This document shows, one piece after another, positions 33,801 to 46,039 of a stretch of DNA of 64,000 nucleotides. Position 1 is the stretch's first letter; each line of letters opens with the position of its first letter. The notes below the pieces were generated by a model. That model was given only the letters and a program-made list of their open reading frames with translations. It ran no database searches and was not told where the DNA came from. Source of the DNA: Onchocerca volvulus (taxonomy: Eukaryota; Nematoda; Chromadorea; Rhabditida; Onchocercidae); NCBI GenBank assembly GCA_000499405.2, contig HG738139.1, positions 3,935,561 through 3,999,560 of the forward strand. The letters run 5' to 3'. A program made the position numbers and the translations under genes.

Positions 33801-36522
33801 TCGCTAATCATGCAATTGTTAATCAATACAATATTATTACTAGTAATTAGAATAATATATTATATTCAACTGAATCTTAAAAAAAGCAGAATTTCTCCAA
33901 AAGATTCAACTGCCACTCGAATCGTTCCGAATTTCAAACATTCATTCACTGTTATTTTACATAATGTTAAACCAATAATAATAATTAATAATTGACAATT
34001 AAAAATTAGTAATTAATAATCGGTAATTAATAATTGATATTCAATAATTAATAATTAACAACAATAATAAAAATAATAATTGAATGAAGTAATAAATGCA
34101 ATAATTGATTTTAATTCAGACAATATGCAATGAATGATGAAATGAGTCGCCGATAGTAAACATCAACACATCACAACACAACTCATTACTCTGTGTACAG
34201 ATGAATTATTCACTTTTTATACATCCCCCCTCTCTATGTGTAATACTGAAATCGAAATACCGTAATCTCTATCATCTTTCTAATCAATTTTGCCACTACC
34301 TATAGAAACATACAATTGCCATCAATTGCAAAAACATCTTGCAATGCATACATCGCAAGATGTCAAATAAAAATTCATATTAATTGTTATAACAGTGTTG
34401 CTTACTGCAGTCGAATAATTTCAAAGTATTCAATAAAAGATGTTGTGATAGTATTTAAATGGGGTAGTTTCTGTGAGAGAAAATGCATACAATATAATCT
34501 ATGTATTGCAAGAGAGAGAGAGAAGGGAAAAAGAAGAAAGAAACTCTAACGACCAATAATATATTAAATCAACGATTGAGAACGGAAGCAAATATCGCTG
34601 ATGTTGATTAATTCAATGGTCAATAACTTCTTCGAATGATAACAACGACGATGACGACAACGATGATAACAACCATAGATGATGACAATTTTAATGATCA
34701 CGACAACAAAGTCGTATGATAATAATGGAACGAAAATTTTGGCTACGCACATGAGCAAGAGTAAACAAATCGACATTTTGGAATGCAATCGAAGTTGAGA
34801 ATCAATCAATCGTATTAAATTTTGTACAAAGAAACACAATTACTTCATTTAGTAGATGTTCAAAATTTACAAATTAGAACAATAGTAGGCAATTATTTTG
34901 CAATTCGTATTTCAATTAAATCAACGAAATAGAAAGATTTTTACAAAAAAAAAAGAGAATGAGAAAAAATTTTTTCATGTCATTATATCAGATCTTTCGA
35001 ATTTTCTTAAAATAACTGGTAAAACTTCAACAATGATCTGATGTTTTACTGAAAATTACAACGATTTGATGTTTTATTGGAGAAAAAAAATCTTCTCTTA
35101 AGTACATAACGTCGTCCCTTTTTTTTTTTAAATCAGACAATTAAAATATATGAGTCGTTTCGTCCAAAAATTTTCCAACCAATGTCACTAGTTACTACCA
35201 TAAAACAACGATAAAATGCAATAATGATTCGTAATTTGAAAATTATCATCGAATACACAAACAATGACATCATGCATGTGTGTGTGTATATGTGTGGGTC
35301 TATAATAGTAAGAAAACAATCTCCGGTCAAAACTGAAATTGGAAAAAGCTATGGAAAATTTTAATGTCGAGGAGAACATTTTGCTACAACTGCTAATGTT
35401 ATTTTTCTCTCTTTTTTCCTTTTTCTTTCTCTCTCTCTTGTATCCATAATTTCCTATTAAATAAAGTGCAATTTTTTTCCAAGAAAAAATAAAAAAAAAA
35501 ATACATATTTTAAATGGTATCATAGACACACAACGACATACATAACAAATACCACATATATATATATATATATAGATTAGTCAGTCTTTCCCCGTTTTTA
35601 ACCAATGAAATAAAAGCATTATGTAGAAAAAAAAAAAAGAAAAAGAAGGAAAGAAGACAAAATCAGAACCGTACATTCTACAAACAACTAATAACCAGTC
35701 AACTGGTCATTGTATATTCTACTAAAAACTGATAACCATATCTAATAATCAATCAACCGGTCATTAAAATTAAAGGAATTTAAGTTAAGATACAAATTTT
35801 TATCAAGTAATAATATCCATAATGCGAGCATGGAATCTTTTCAATGTTTTCACATTTACGAAATCATTGAAATACGCATATTGTATGCAGTGGTTCCTAC
35901 ATTTTCTCCTGACACACATTAAAGAATCAAAATAACCTATAATTCATTACATGTTATATGATAACATTTAGAGAGCAAAGACAAATACAACTTTCATAAT
36001 CAGAAGGATCTGTAATAATTATAGAAGGATAATGATCAGTGGTCGTATTTGATCAACAGAAATGAAGATAAATGTTTAAAATTAATGCCAAAAACAATAT
36101 TTTGAAAAGGAAATATAACTGATATATCTAAGGACAAAACTTTCTCTTATCATACCATAGATACTTATTCAACTCCCGGAAACTTCCAGACAATAAAATA
36201 AATTGTGAAAGATACAATTTGCCAGTAATATAGGTAAGATATATCAACCAGTAATCAACATAGTAACTTCACAAAAAAAAAAAAAAAAAAAAAAAAGCTT
36301 TTCAAAAACTGGAAACTCAAAAATTGGAAAGTCAAATCTTTATAGACAAATATAATTTGACACATAGCCGAAAAAAAAAAAAAAAAGAAAAATTATGCCA
36401 GCATTAAAAAGTCACACATACCTTGATGAACAGCAACCTCACAATTGGGACCATCGCAATAAACAAGTGGGTTCGATTCCCAACCATTCTCATCGGCACA
36501 GACGCAACATCCGCCAAGCATT
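21894..36522 (-). CDS. zfp-1: AF10/ZFP-1 PHD-finger chromatin protein (1-bp frameshift in exon 1)
   Basis: Homologue of human AF10/MLLT10 and C. elegans ZFP-1, nuclear chromatin readers that bind histone H3 and work with DOT1L. Eighteen exons: 36422-36522, 33182-33358, 32519-32618, 31959-32055, 31493-31600, 27271-27480, 26705-26853, 26440-26553, 26114-26255, 25865-26009, 25278-25384, 24888-25032, 24670-24811, 24228-24418, 23648-23807, 22854-23360, 22178-22475, 21894-22067; about 1021 aa. Exons 1-5 encode the PHD-Zn-knuckle-ePHD module (GGCCVCADENGW, LVYCDG, CYGIVEVPEGEWYC, WAHVICALYIPEVRF, CYLC, GACMPCNKPGC, FHVTCAQ, CGYC). Exon 6 has an 11-Gly run; exon 11 a basic NLS-like KRKAADGAEKPKRPR; exon 14 the octapeptide motif (MEELLERQWEQGSHFL) and exon 15 the leucine zipper (LKMENVRLEETLSQL) that bind DOT1L. 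Exons 16-18 are Ser/Ala/Gln-rich. Exon 1 has four Gs at 36479-36482 where three keep frame, so as given the start is broken; a sequence error is likeliest. Confidence 0.93.
22719..22776. repeat. tandem 29-bp duplication in zfp-1 intron 16
   Basis: GTTACAGTAGGATTC occurs twice in a row with the following AAACTGAACAA, 29 bases apart, with one or two mismatches. Each unit carries TTACAG, which resembles a 3' splice site. It lies inside an intron. Confidence 0.85.
28136..28286 (-). other. open frame beside the symporter fragment, unassigned
   Basis: On the minus strand about 49 codons without a stop read as plausible protein (LDNHKLEMIAQNLTDPRKVK, then VIINSIIDEKPQILIQSVHN). It ends at TAA (28136-28138) and lies within 70 bp of the bacterial symporter fragment. 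Codon content looks more protein-like than the surrounding intron. I cannot name the family. It could be part of the same transferred bacterial DNA. Confidence 0.3.
28355..28531 (+). pseudogene. bacterial sodium:alanine symporter fragment inside a zfp-1 intron
   Basis: On the plus strand, opposite to zfp-1, about 47 codons read RAIFASEAGIGSASIMHAPA, then KDDEPVKTGLVAMIEPCFDT and ILICCLT. This is the conserved segment of AGCS-family sodium:alanine/glycine symporters (RAIFSNEAGxGSAxxAHAAA, EPVxxGxVAMLxPFIDTxVxC). These are bacterial and archaeal inner-membrane transporters; I know of no nematode member. After about 28495 the match stops, although the frame runs to TGA at 28529-28531. Everything else of the roughly 450-residue protein is missing, so it is a dead fragment, most likely from an endosymbiont. 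It lies in zfp-1 intron 5 (27481-31492), more than 800 bp from the nearest exon. Confidence 0.75.
29796..29835. repeat. perfect 17-bp inverted repeat in zfp-1 intron 5
   Basis: AAGATTAAATGAATAAT and ATTATTCATTTAATCTT are exact reverse complements around a 6-base loop. Purine-rich sequence outside the left arm and pyrimidine-rich sequence outside the right extend the symmetry imperfectly. Confidence 0.85.
30651..31175. repeat. cluster of microsatellites in zfp-1 intron 5
   Basis: Successive runs are AAATAT/TA (about 30688-30738), TTCC (30786-30805), ATCT (31044-31060) and GATGAT/GACGATGAT (31119-31166). Open frames across them only reflect the repeats. Confidence 0.85.
32201..32272. repeat. 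tandem ~37-bp duplication in zfp-1 intron 3
   Basis: Two adjacent copies share ATATTCGATATTTATTTGCA / ATATTCAATATTTATCTGCA followed by ACTTCCAAAAA. The second runs into a poly-A tract at 32277-32293. Confidence 0.8.
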
Positions 36523-38802
36523 TCCCAAAATCATAACAATTATCATCAGTGTTTTAAAAAATTTGTAACACCAAATTAAAAATTAGTTCACAATAAGATA
36601 ATCTCTGTAGGCATGAAAGTAATCATATCAGTTCAATACATTCTCTTATCAAGAGCATCTGGATTTATTTCCTTTCCACTAAAAAAAAAAAAAAAAAAAA
36701 TCGGCATTAATTTAACAGTGATCGAAACACATCATATTTTTAAAGCGATATTCTTGTCTGAACTTCAAATTATGAAAATCAGTTCTTAGTGTATACTTAA
36801 GAAATAATTTCCTCATCCTATTTCCTCTCTCTAATCATTATTCTGGAATATTTAAATGGAAAATCATATATAAATGGAAAAAGCAGAAAAAAAAAAAGTG
36901 GCATAAAAATTGATATTTCGAAGCTTAAAGAATGATGAACTGTGAGTTTAAACACTGTATACTGACTAAATCAACTTATAAACTAATTTGCATTTGTGTC
37001 TTTTCGCCTTAGGGAATAAAAAAAAAAAGAAAAAAACTATCTGCTTTACCGATTCGACAAAACTGCGAAATAAAATAAAAAATTAAAACCAACCCTATTT
37101 ACTATAACATTTTCGGCTCGAGAACTGCCTGCCTCATCCGGAATATTTGCCACTGCCGTCCGTTTACCAATTGCTTCCTATTGACGTAAATGCTAAATCT
37201 GTTGAAAAAAAAAAAACAATGATTTTCGGTTCTTATCTTATGCCTCAATCTTTTCAGTATGACGAAAAACGAAATTTCGCATATTTTCCGCATAATTCAA
37301 AAAGTTATATATACATATACATAAATTAAATAAATATAAAATAACATTTACATAAAAATGATATAAACTAATATTTTCATAAAGGAAAATAAACTAATAT
37401 ATATCAAACCATATTATAAAACGAGAAAATCTTTCAGCACAATTAAAACCATTCAAATATATCAAAATTTCAAAGTGCTAGCAATTTCAAACAATAAACG
37501 AATACATTAACAAATCATTCCTAATTTCAATCAAAAAAAAAAAAAAAAAAAATCGTCAAACGAATATCATTATCCCGATGATCGATCATAACGATAGATG
37601 TAAATCTGTATTCTTTAGGATAAACGAGAAATTACTGATAATGATGTTTTATCCACTAAATGTCATGTAATATTCATCTTGCAAATCATCACATTTTCAA
37701 TTCTTTCACATCCTCTCAGGAATGAAAATCAAATTTTGCATGAATAAAAAAAAGATAAGATTTTGCTTAACTAACCCAAATAAGCAAACTTTAAAGGAAA
37801 ATACAGAGAGAAAGAGAGAGAGAGGGAGAGAGAGAGGGAGAGGGAGAGAGAGAGATGGAAGGCTTATCCGAATGCAAATATCCTAAAAAAGGTATACATC
37901 ATTTTTCAATCTTCAAATAACTAGCCTAGCCATTGATATCGATTTTGATCAAACACAACAAATGATGTAAAATGGAGAAATAATGACAAACTGGCATTGC
38001 TTCAAGAAGACAGTCGTAAAAAGAAGTTCCTTAAAAGGACGGCCGAAATGTGAAAAGAACCTTGAAAAAATTTCTTCACATACAAAAAACATGTACAACA
38101 TACACATACACATACACATACATACATACACAAGATGATATATACATACATAAACGAAAATCATTTCTTCTCTTTGCACGACTTACCAATTAAATGAATT
38201 ACGATACGATAAGATACACATGTGCACGCAGATACACCACAAACACACACACACACATACATGCACATGCAGACATACTACACGTACACATACACATACA
38301 TACATACATAGCAATGATTATAGATATAACCTTCAAATGTAACCAGTAAATGAAAACCCAATCACTACCTTTCTTCCATCTTATGAATCAATCCTTAATC
38401 ATTGAACTTACTTGTAAATATGATGATGATAAACCATTCATTTCTTCTAATCTCATCTAAATCGATATATTCCGTCATAAAATAACACAATAAAACAATA
38501 AATAAATACAAATCAAAATAATATCCTATTATGGGATTCAGCTTTCAATAATTACAATCAAATGCCGCATTAAATCATTCTAAAAAAATAAAAAAAACTT
38601 TCAAAACATACGCAATATTATTTTAAAATTACCGCTTAAGCGTATAAAACTTCTGGGCGCGAATACAAAATTTGATTTAAAAGAACTGTTTAAGCAAACG
38701 AAAACAATCATTTTGATTATTTTTCTACAGCAAATAATTTAATCAATTCATCAGCAATCGATTGCTATCATATTTCATCATATCAGTATGAAATATGTCT
38801 CG

Positions 38803-38919
<117 letters not shown>

Positions 38920-39462
38920 ACAAATACTAATACTGATGAATGTGCAAACGAAAAAGGCTTTTACCAGTAAAATTTCGCCCGAAAACAAAAGAAAATGAAA
39001 TGGGAAAATCGAAATCATCCTACAAAGCCTTAAAGAATTGTTGAAATGATGAGAAAAAAGATAACAATCGTTAAGTTGCACACACACACACATACACACA
39101 CACATACATACACATAGACATACACACATACACAGACATACACACATATACACAGAATGCATATACATATACGAAATAAGACGAATTGGAAAAATCAAAG
39201 AGAGAGAAGAAAAAGTTTACTCTTTCGGCGAAGATTTTCAACCGTCTGAATAATAGTGGAGCAAAGCAATTGGGAAAGAGAAGAAATGTCTGATGATGGA
39301 TGAATTGATGTCGTTGAAGCCATCCTTCAACCGGCCAACAACCGCCTTTTCTTCCCTTCAACCACCTCGCTTCTCTCTATCCAATAATATATTTGGTGCT
39401 GTTTCTCTTCTCTTTCTCAACATTTATACCAATCAACCAATAATCAACCAATCAACCAAATA

Positions 39463-39510
39463 AACCAAACCAAACCAAACCAAACCAAACCAAACCAACC
39501 CAACCAACCA
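39463..39510. repeat. (AACCA)n pentanucleotide repeat
   Basis: About eight tandem AACCA units degrade to CAACCCAACC at the right edge. ACCAATCAACCAATC-like repeats flank the left side. Confidence 0.9.
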
Positions 39511-41194
39511 ATCAAAATTCAACGAATAGAAAAAAAAAAAAAAAAAGAAATCCAAATATTAAGTTTCACATTGTTTCAAGACTAATTTAATCAATCCAAT
39601 ATAATCAATTGAAAATTTTTAAAATTTCATCTTTTCCATCCTTTCATCTATCATCCAACAATATAGAAGCATTTCATTCATTTCTTTCATCTAAAAATAA
39701 TTCCATATTCTAAATAATTATCATACTTATCATTATTATTCCTTTCAAATTCTGTTTTCTTATTTTTTTTTATCATTTTATCAATTCCATTCTCAGTTAA
39801 TTAATTAGTTTTACTGATATTGTAGGATAAATTATAATAAATATAGAATGAATAGGAAAGAATTGATGCAATGATAGTATTTAATTTTACAAATAGAATA
39901 ATGTTGAAAGGACTGAAGATGATAGAAAAGAAGAATTATCCTCATTTATCATTTTATGAGAGATGTTGTAACATTCTCAAACATCATTATCATCAACAAG
40001 TTTTGGTACCATTTCAAAGTTCAGAAAATTTTTAACAACCTATATATATGTATACTTTTGCTTACGGTAACTCATCAAAAAATTAATCAGGTCATATTCA
40101 TATCATATTCATGTCTTTTTTATCTTTATTATTACTATGTAAATAATAATAATGATAATGATTTCATCACATCCATTCCATCCTTCTTTATGACAAATAA
40201 AGATAAAACCTAATAAGATTTTAAAAGCTTTTAGAAAGAACTTTTTTTTTTTTTTAATTCGATGATGTATAATTAAGGAAAATTCATTGCTCTCATATCT
40301 CGAATTCTAAAACTTCTTTCAAATTCTACCTTAAAACGGTTTTTGCTTCATATATCAGTAGTTTACTATTGATGATATCATATTATAAATGTATGTAAAT
40401 TTTTTACTTTTTACTCATCTTACTAATTATTAGCTTGAACTTTCCAGTCTTTTTTCTGTAAACATAAAATTTAAATTTCAAAATATAAATTGTATTTGCA
40501 TTAATTTTTTTTTCAAGTTTAATCAACTTTTTGCCATATCTAAACTTTACACTCAAATATTAAAAGAAAGAATTTGACGTAATTTGCTATGTAACATTCC
40601 CTAATCAAACATATTGATTAATTGTATGATCAATTAAAACAAATGTTACCATATTTAGTTTAATAATTATGGGACAAAATTGACCAGTCATCTTTACATC
40701 ATCTATTTCATTTGTTCAATTTAATTCGAAACAGTAATCCTATTAATAAATCATTCATTACTATATAAAGATAACGAGAAGATAGAGAATGAGAATGAGG
40801 GAAAAAAAGTTTTAACAAGAATAGTAAATAACAAAAAAAGAAAAAAAAAAGAAAAAATTAAAGTAAATCCTAAAACAACTATTATATCGACAAATAACTT
40901 GAGCTATACGAAAGAAAAATGAAAATAAAAACGAAAGAAGGAGAGGAAATATACAAAATCAATAAATAATAATAATAATAATTAATAATCATACGTCTTT
41001 GAAATAATAGACAAAAGAAATAATCGAAAAGAATAATTGAAATGAAAATGATATCTAAGAAAGGTATCATTTTCAGGTATCACAAAGGTACCTGAGATAT
41101 TTTCCAGGTACCAAATGATTAAAAAAAAAAACCTCGGTAGAATAATTTCGAAATAAATGCACGATGAAGATGAAGCTACTGCATGTGTTCGTTT

Positions 41195-41203
41195 GCGTGT
41201 GTG

Positions 41204-41271
<68 letters not shown>

Positions 41272-41281
41272 TGTATGTGTG
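41195..41281. repeat. (TG)n microsatellite
   Basis: A run of TG interrupted only by a few changes (GTGTGCATG, GTATG). It is complementary to the CA run 2.3 kb to the left. Confidence 0.95.
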
Positions 41282-42019
41282 CAAATGTGGCACGGATGGG
41301 GTGAGCACATGGCAACTAGCAAGTTTAGTTTTAGTAATACTGCTGCCATCCACTGCATCTCATTTCTCCCGATCAATAAGATCGGTCGAGAGCTCTATCG
41401 ATTAATTATCGATTTTCTCTCTCTCTTCACTTCATCTCTCTTTTTCATTTCATCTCTTCTCATTTCTCAAACCCATCATCTATCTATTCGTATCCGTTCT
41501 CGTTTCTGTCCCTTGTCCCTGTCACCCCATTTAATCCTATCTGGTAGTTTGATTTCATCGGTGTGTATGTCTGTGTATGTCGATGTCTGTGTCTGTCTGT
41601 GTATGTATGTGTGTATGTATCTATAGAAATATATGTATGACGTCAAAATCGAAGTAATCTCTCTTATTGTATTGCCAATATTCACCATAAATTATGCGAA
41701 AATTGAAGCTTATCATTTGTTAGATTATATCATTTTTTTTTGCCAAATATTAAGAAGAAATTTGTTATGCATTAGATGACTCATCGCATATGACAATAAA
41801 TCACTAACAACCGGTTTTCTTCCTTGGGATCAATCGTTGTTCATTGTCGATTATCGTAGTCGTTGTCATCGTTGTCATTCTACGATATGCTTTGTTTTCA
41901 TTCCGGATGAATAGCTAGTTGGCTGGTGGAACCCATTACTTTTTTTTTCCTCTTTATTTGACCATTTCTTGTCGAAATGATACGGTACTTCCTGGTATTA
42001 GTATGATTACTTCATGCTG

Positions 42020-42535
42020 TACTATTACGTTATTGTTGTGATTATTTACACCATGGTACCACATTATGCAAAAATAATTATTTACTGCTACTATAATCAT
42101 TTTACATAATCATTACTACCATGATTATTTACACAATATTATCACACCATTATTACGATTTCTACCTGATACCATAACATTATTATAATTATTTGTAAAT
42201 GGTACCATATTTACTGTTATGATTATTTATATTATAGGACCATATCACTATTATAATTATTTACATTGTGGTACTTATGCCGCTACTATGGTTATTTCCA
42301 TCACTGGACCATACTGTTCCATTATGTCGATTATTTACACCATGGTACCTATATCATTGTTAGTATATCATGAGTACCATATCATTAAGTATCATTATTG
42401 TGACTATATATATCGAGATATTATTGCTATAATTATTTATACATTACCAATGCTATTTTACACTTTAGTAGTAAATGCAAATAATTATTTACATTGCGAT
42501 ACTTTTATTTGCACTATGGTATGATTCAGTTTATT
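42020..42535. repeat. degenerate ~36-bp minisatellite
   Basis: About a dozen diverged units follow a consensus like ATTATTATAATTATTTACAC then CATGGTACCATATC. Clear instances occur near 42040, 42110, 42180, 42225, 42255, 42320, 42430 and 42480. GGTACC or GTACC recurs in many units. Open frames across it reflect the repeat, not a gene. Confidence 0.75.
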
Positions 42536-43365
42536 ATACAGCACATAATATGATAGTGATTTGGATCAGGTTTCCCAATTTAGTATTAGATTAGGATGCA
42601 GTTATTTGAAATGATGTTTAAATAGTACTTCGTTTAAATACTATTCTGAATTTTGTAAACAGCCTAGCCATAGCTTTTCAAATCCATTAAAAGCAATGAA
42701 CCATATTTTTAATGAACTTCAAAAACATAATGATAATAGTTAGTAAATACAAATCCATTATCTTATTGAATTATTTTGTCTTATTTGTTATTTATTAGCT
42801 TAAAATCGATTGTATATGTTTTTGGAAATTTCTCTAATAACATCAAAAGAAGAGCCTTATTTGAAATATAAATTTAATGAACAAAAAATATCGAGTCCTT
42901 TCCGGATAAAAATTAGGTCATGTTGTGTTTTTTACGCACAATTCTCTAAAATAGAACCTATTAAGGCAAATGCTCTCTATAAATATGTAAGTTTAATAAT
43001 TGAAGAGAAAAAAGGAATTTAAAAATTCATTCCCACAAGAAATAGCAATATTTATAGATATACGGTCAAGAAAATTGAAATAAGTTGATGATTTATTTTT
43101 TTTATATTCCGTAATGTATTTTTGCGAAATCTTTCTCCACGTTAAAATATTTGGTTTTCGTGTATTAAGCCAGTTCGCCACAATGCAAAAAAATTTATGT
43201 AGAAAATTTGTCACCGATTTCGAGTGTCATATCTTGATGACAATCAAATTATTGAAATTACCTGTCGATAAAATTTCACGAAAGAACGATACACATGACA
43301 CATATGATTACGTATATGGTTAACTGATATAAGAACATGAAACATGAGATATATCTGAATGGCAA

Positions 43366-43460
43366 CAAGTAATTGATAATTATAGGATTAACTTCTGTGA
43401 TAGATAATCAATAACTGTAAGATTGGCTTCTGTGACAAGGAATCAGTAACATTACGGTTT
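43366..43460. repeat. short tandem repeat, ~37-bp unit, 2-3 copies
   Basis: Units share AATTGATAATTATAGGATTAACTTCTGTGA / AATCAATAACTGTAAGATTGGCTTCTGTGA-like text; a third partial copy begins AATCAGTAACATTACGG. No coding potential is apparent. Confidence 0.6.
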
Positions 43461-44111
43461 AGAAATGTCAAACTATGGTTAACGGAAAACATGACAATAT
43501 TATTATTTCCGGCATCATTATTTATTTAAAGCTATATGACTCCTAAGATTCATTGATAATTTAAATTGAAATTAAAAAGAATTCTAATAATTTCAAAATC
43601 ATTTCTTCTACTGTGTATGCAAGAAACATCTTAATAATTGACCCCATTCTATCAGTTGAATTTGTTCTATCTATTTGTGATTTATAAGTGCTTTCTTTCA
43701 CCTCATTTTACTACTCCATTATTGTATTTATATGGCACGATTCTCAATTTTTTTTTTATTAAAATTTTGTCAAAATTCAATTCAGTTTTTCGGATGAAAT
43801 ATTTCAATAGAAATAAAAAAAAAGAAAAAAAGAAAAGAAAAACCCAAATATTTTACATTTCCTAATTGATTAACCTTTTTTTTCGATAAAGTAGTTTATC
43901 ATCATTATAATGTATCGATAATTTCTCCAACATCTTTCTTTGCTATCAAGGGATTTACAATAATGTCAAGTTACCAGCATTATTACTATAGTCAAAGATA
44001 ATCAATAATGATTCAAAATATTTAATTTTGGTCAATATATGTCCATATTCCATGCTAGTATTTTTGATGCTGTTTAGTACCATCGTCATCATCTCTATTT
44101 ATATAATTATA

Positions 44112-44318
44112 CTAACTGGTCTATATAAATAAAAATGTAAATGTTCATTTGTTCAAAGTCTTAAGTCTCCGAAAATTCTTAAACATACGCCTTATCTATA
44201 TAAAAACACGCATCTATTCGAATGCAATGTTGTAATAAAATTTCAAAATCAGTTGGTGAAGAACTTGAAATATTGTGTGGAAATGAACAATGAATATTTA
44301 CATTTTTATTTATATAGG
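44112..44318 (-). mobile_element. short non-autonomous Helitron relative
   Basis: Same family as 15675-16081 and same orientation. On the minus strand it begins CCTATATAAATAAAAATG (expected TCTATATAAATAAAAATG) and ends GACCAGTTAG followed by T (expected CCAGCTAG). CTATATAAATAAAAATGTAA also appears inverted near its other end (44121-44149 versus 44290-44317), giving subterminal inverted repeats of about 28 bp. The 3' hairpin is lost. It has no coding content. Confidence 0.7.
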
Positions 44319-44710
44319 TTTAAATCGGAAATCATGGACAGTCTTCGAAATTTAGTCTACATATTTTTAGAAATATAGTTTATATTTTTCAATTTTACTA
44401 GTCCATTTTTCAATGGTAGTGACTCTTGACATTTTTAAAAAGCATAACGAATGTTTCTTTTAAAGCAATAAACTACTTAGTTTATTTTACTACTATACAG
44501 GAAATAACGTATAACGATAATAAAATATATTTACTTATATAGACAATTTTTAAACATTTAAATGTTTGCACATTTTTAAACAGGCATTAGCATCATCAAT
44601 ATATTTGATTTATAAATTTTAAATGCAAAAGTAAACAAATTCTGCAGGTTTTTAATCTCCAAGTTCGAGTTAATAATTTTTTTTTCTACCAAGTATAGTT
44701 GAAGTTAGCA

Positions 44711-44843
44711 TATATGCAGAGATCATTTCATGTTCAATAAAATCTTTTTCTTTTTCAAAGTAATGTTGCGCATGTTGCGTAGAATGTTGCACATTACTTT
44801 GAAAAAAAGAATTTAATAGAACATGATATGATCTCTGCATATA
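44711..44843. repeat. foldback hairpin with ~57-bp arms
   Basis: The left arm begins TATATGCAGAGATCATTTCA and runs to about 44767; the right arm (44787-44843) ends TGATATGATCTCTGCATATA and is its reverse complement with a few mismatches. The loop, about 20 bases, contains TTGCGCATGTTGCGTAGAAT. It may be a miniature inverted-repeat element or a long hairpin RNA source. Confidence 0.85.
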
Positions 44844-45137
44844 ACGATCCTAATACAATCATTCTTTACAATAAATACATGATGAGAAGATTTAATTACG
44901 TTATGGTAAATTATCTCTAAATAATACATTCGAAATGATCGAATCAAATTCGGAAAAATTAGCTAATTCAACTGAATCTCTGACACTTCTCAATTCTTAT
45001 TAATGAAGTGAGAGTTGGTATAGCGTAAAGATGGTTTATCTTTCCTCCATATAACATAATCACTTGTTTAGATTATAATATAATCCAGCAGAACATCACT
45101 AGTACTAAAATTGCTTTAACAAATCTTCAAATGGTGT

Positions 45138-46039
45138 TTATTTAGCTAACATATTTTTACAAACACCATTTTCAAAGCGTAATATGCAATTCGTGTATAA
45201 ACTTGCTACTAATCCATAATCATATATTCGAGAAGTTCGAATCAAAGCAGTTACCGGAAATATATTTTGCTTAAATAATACACCTTTTGAGATCTTTGAG
45301 ATATAATTACCCATATCGGAAAGTAATGCTAATATTGTTGAGAGTGATTCTTCATGTATTATGTCGCTCTCATGAAACTCCACCTACAAAATAAATTTCA
45401 ATAGAAGCGCATAATAATAAGATGTAGAAATTTAATTATAGATTAAAGATTTAATTTTAACTCCAACTGCATTTGTATAAAATTAAAATATCGATAACTT
45501 ATGGGAAACTTACAATAACAGCAACTTCTCCAAACAAAGATGTATGAGCGGATGCACAGAATGCCGTAACACCATCAATGAGTTTCTCATTGAAATAACG
45601 CAGCATTATACGTGAAAGTTGCCATGGTTCGAACTTCACTTCTTTCGGAAGTGATGTAGGTGATTGATGTCGAAGCCAGTAAAGCTGAAATTATCATACT
45701 ATGTAAATAGAAATAAAGTGATATGAATTTTGAAATTCTGCAATATCATATGAAGAAAATTTATACATTGTGACTTTCTAGACATTCCCCATTCCTCACC
45801 TAGTTCACACTTCCAAGCATCGAAACACGCAAAACTATCGTGAAAAAAATAAATGAAGTAAAAATAGAAAAAGTAAAGATAAATATAACCTTTATACGAT
45901 CACCGATAATATTTGTAGCACAAATTTTACATAATAGGTGGAAAGTATCGTTATCTGTTGTTATTTCCTCATTGCCATATAAAATCAGTAACAGATTGAC
46001 ATTAGGTTCCGGTTCAATCTCAATACCTCCAATTAACAT
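45138..46039 (-). CDS. unrecognised 188-aa protein, three exons
   Basis: Three minus-strand exons join in phase 0: 45890-46039, 45514-45684 and 45138-45383, with TTTCAG and TTGTAG acceptors and GTAAGT or GTTATA donors. The start is the first ATG after a TTGCAG acceptor that lies 11 bases upstream, as in trans-spliced nematode genes. The protein begins MLIGGIEIEPEPNVNLLLIL, has two Cys (CKIC, residues about 40-43), a central segment with FEPWQLSRIMLRYF, and a hydrophobic VTAFCASAHTSLFGEVAVIV stretch. It ends CKNMLAK. No signal peptide or clear TM segment is seen. I do not recognise the family. The consistent phases and protein-like composition argue for a real gene; further upstream exons are possible. 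Confidence 0.68.

Noticed and set aside
40982..41626. Long overlapping frames on both strands around the (TG)n tract
   Set aside because: Produced by the dinucleotide repeat lacking stops in most frames; content is His-Thr or Cys-Val repeats.
42810..43323. Open frames of about 70 codons on both strands
   Set aside because: No homology that I recognise, no consistent splice partners, and overlapping frames on opposite strands.
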